NCBI GenBank assembly: GCA_025353235.1
Contig: JANXQZ010001157.1
Span: 1-6,579 of the forward strand
DNA: 6,579 nt
From: Bryobacterales bacterium
GTDB lineage: Bacteria > Acidobacteriota > Terriglobia > Bryobacterales > Bryobacteraceae
Direction: 5' to 3'
Both the position numbers and the translations under genes were made by a program. The notes beneath the pieces are model-generated. The model made no database searches. It was not told the DNA's origin and saw nothing but the letters and a program-made list of their open reading frames with translations. Below, one piece after another: positions 6,234 through 6,579 of the stretch. Within the stretch, counting starts at the first letter, position 1. The number at the start of each line of letters is the position of its first letter.

Positions 6234-6579
6234 TCAGTTCGTACCTTTGCGGCAACGCACGCCGTTCACCACGAATTCCTCCAAACTCGTCGGAAGCGAG
6301 AATGTGGGTGCTTTGTGGGCTCGGGATACGCCAGTCCGCCCAAGACCACGGTTTAGCCCCGGAATGGAACCGATAATAGTCCCGCACTGATAGTTGTCCG
6401 AGGTCTGGAACGCCGATTGAAGGGTTCCGGTCAAGTCGAATGGCGCACCCGGCCCGGACAAAACAAAAAAATTCGGAAAAACGAAGTCGGCGACGGGAAC
6501 GTAGACGTAGCCCTGGCTCACGGGATCGTACGCACTGATATAGTAGAACAAGGAATTGTTGGCATTGACAGCCTCCACC
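6234..6579 (-). CDS. Unrecognised protein, 3' part only; probable frameshift close to its C-terminus
   Basis: The frame is open to the right edge; the GTG at 6578-6576 is an internal valine, so the gene begins outside the window. The visible part reads VEAVNANNSLFYYISAYDP, then VADFVFPNFFVLSGPGAPFD and TGTLQSAFQTSDNY, rich in aromatic and small residues as in secreted beta-rich proteins. The family is not recognised. In this frame it ends at TGA 6236-6234 after NGVRCRKGTN. From about 6250 the adjacent frame looks more coding (YELTLGLHIVNQVRQKPIEV, GC-rich third positions) and ends at TAA 6180-6178, sharing one base with the next ATG. Adding one base after AAAGG joins the two as RCRKGYELTLGL. 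The true 3' end is therefore probably 6178, with a one-base deletion in the gene or in the assembly. It lies upstream of, and probably in an operon with, the Ig/BACON-like gene. Confidence 0.55.
   Translation of the reverse strand, partial: VEAVNANNSLFYYISAYDPVSQGYVYVPVADFVFPNFFVLSGPGAPFDLTGTLQSAFQTSDNYQCGTIIGSIPGLNRGLGRTGVSRAHKAPTFSLPTSLEEFVVNGVRCRKGTN

Noticed and set aside
5943..6356. Plus-strand open frame of 137 codons opposite the Ig-like gene
   Set aside because: It is antisense to a gene with signal peptide, repeats and RBS; its translation is low-complexity in places, lacks an RBS and resembles no family.

Overview
The window looks like an accessory-to-core stretch of a moderately GC-rich Gram-negative chromosome. 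The best guess is Acidobacteriota, in the Solibacter/Bryobacter range. This is inferred from three things: a trehalose synthase–maltokinase fusion, secreted TPR proteins, and exported proteins built of bacterial Ig/BACON-like repeats. No 16S rRNA or other decisive marker is present. No tRNA, rRNA, insertion sequence, CRISPR array or phage gene was found.

Positions 1-1881 (+) hold the 3' part of a treS–maltokinase fusion gene that enters from the left edge. It makes maltose from trehalose and then maltose 1-phosphate, which feeds the GlgE route to alpha-glucan. Its stop codon overlaps by four bases (TTAA) with the stop of the next gene, which is on the opposite strand.

Positions 1878-4468 (-) hold a two-gene unit. 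A secreted TPR protein (4468-3659) comes first, followed 14 bases later by a larger TPR lipoprotein-like protein (3644-1878) that starts with TTG. A 146-base divergent intergenic region (4469-4614) separates this unit from a small plus-strand gene.

Positions 4615-4877 (+) hold a DUF2442 gene too short and too broken to appear as a single ORF. Its two halves lie in two frames and join exactly at GGGGCCC. The join looks like a one-base deletion, but it also formally fits a -1 slippery heptamer (G GGC CCG).

Positions 4839-6579 (-) hold a set of probably exported, unrecognised proteins. The 5'-truncated gene at the right edge and the gene split over 4839-5469 each appear to carry one single-base indel at or beside a homopolymer run. 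The intact-looking gene between them (6178-5372) encodes a signal peptide and two Ig/BACON-like repeats.

The main open question is why three frameshifts cluster in 4.7-6.25 kb while 1-4.47 kb is intact: assembly or sequencing error, gene decay, or (least likely) programmed recoding. I see no convincing novel defence or mobile system. The most distinctive objects are the frameshifted DUF2442 gene and the unrecognised exported cluster.
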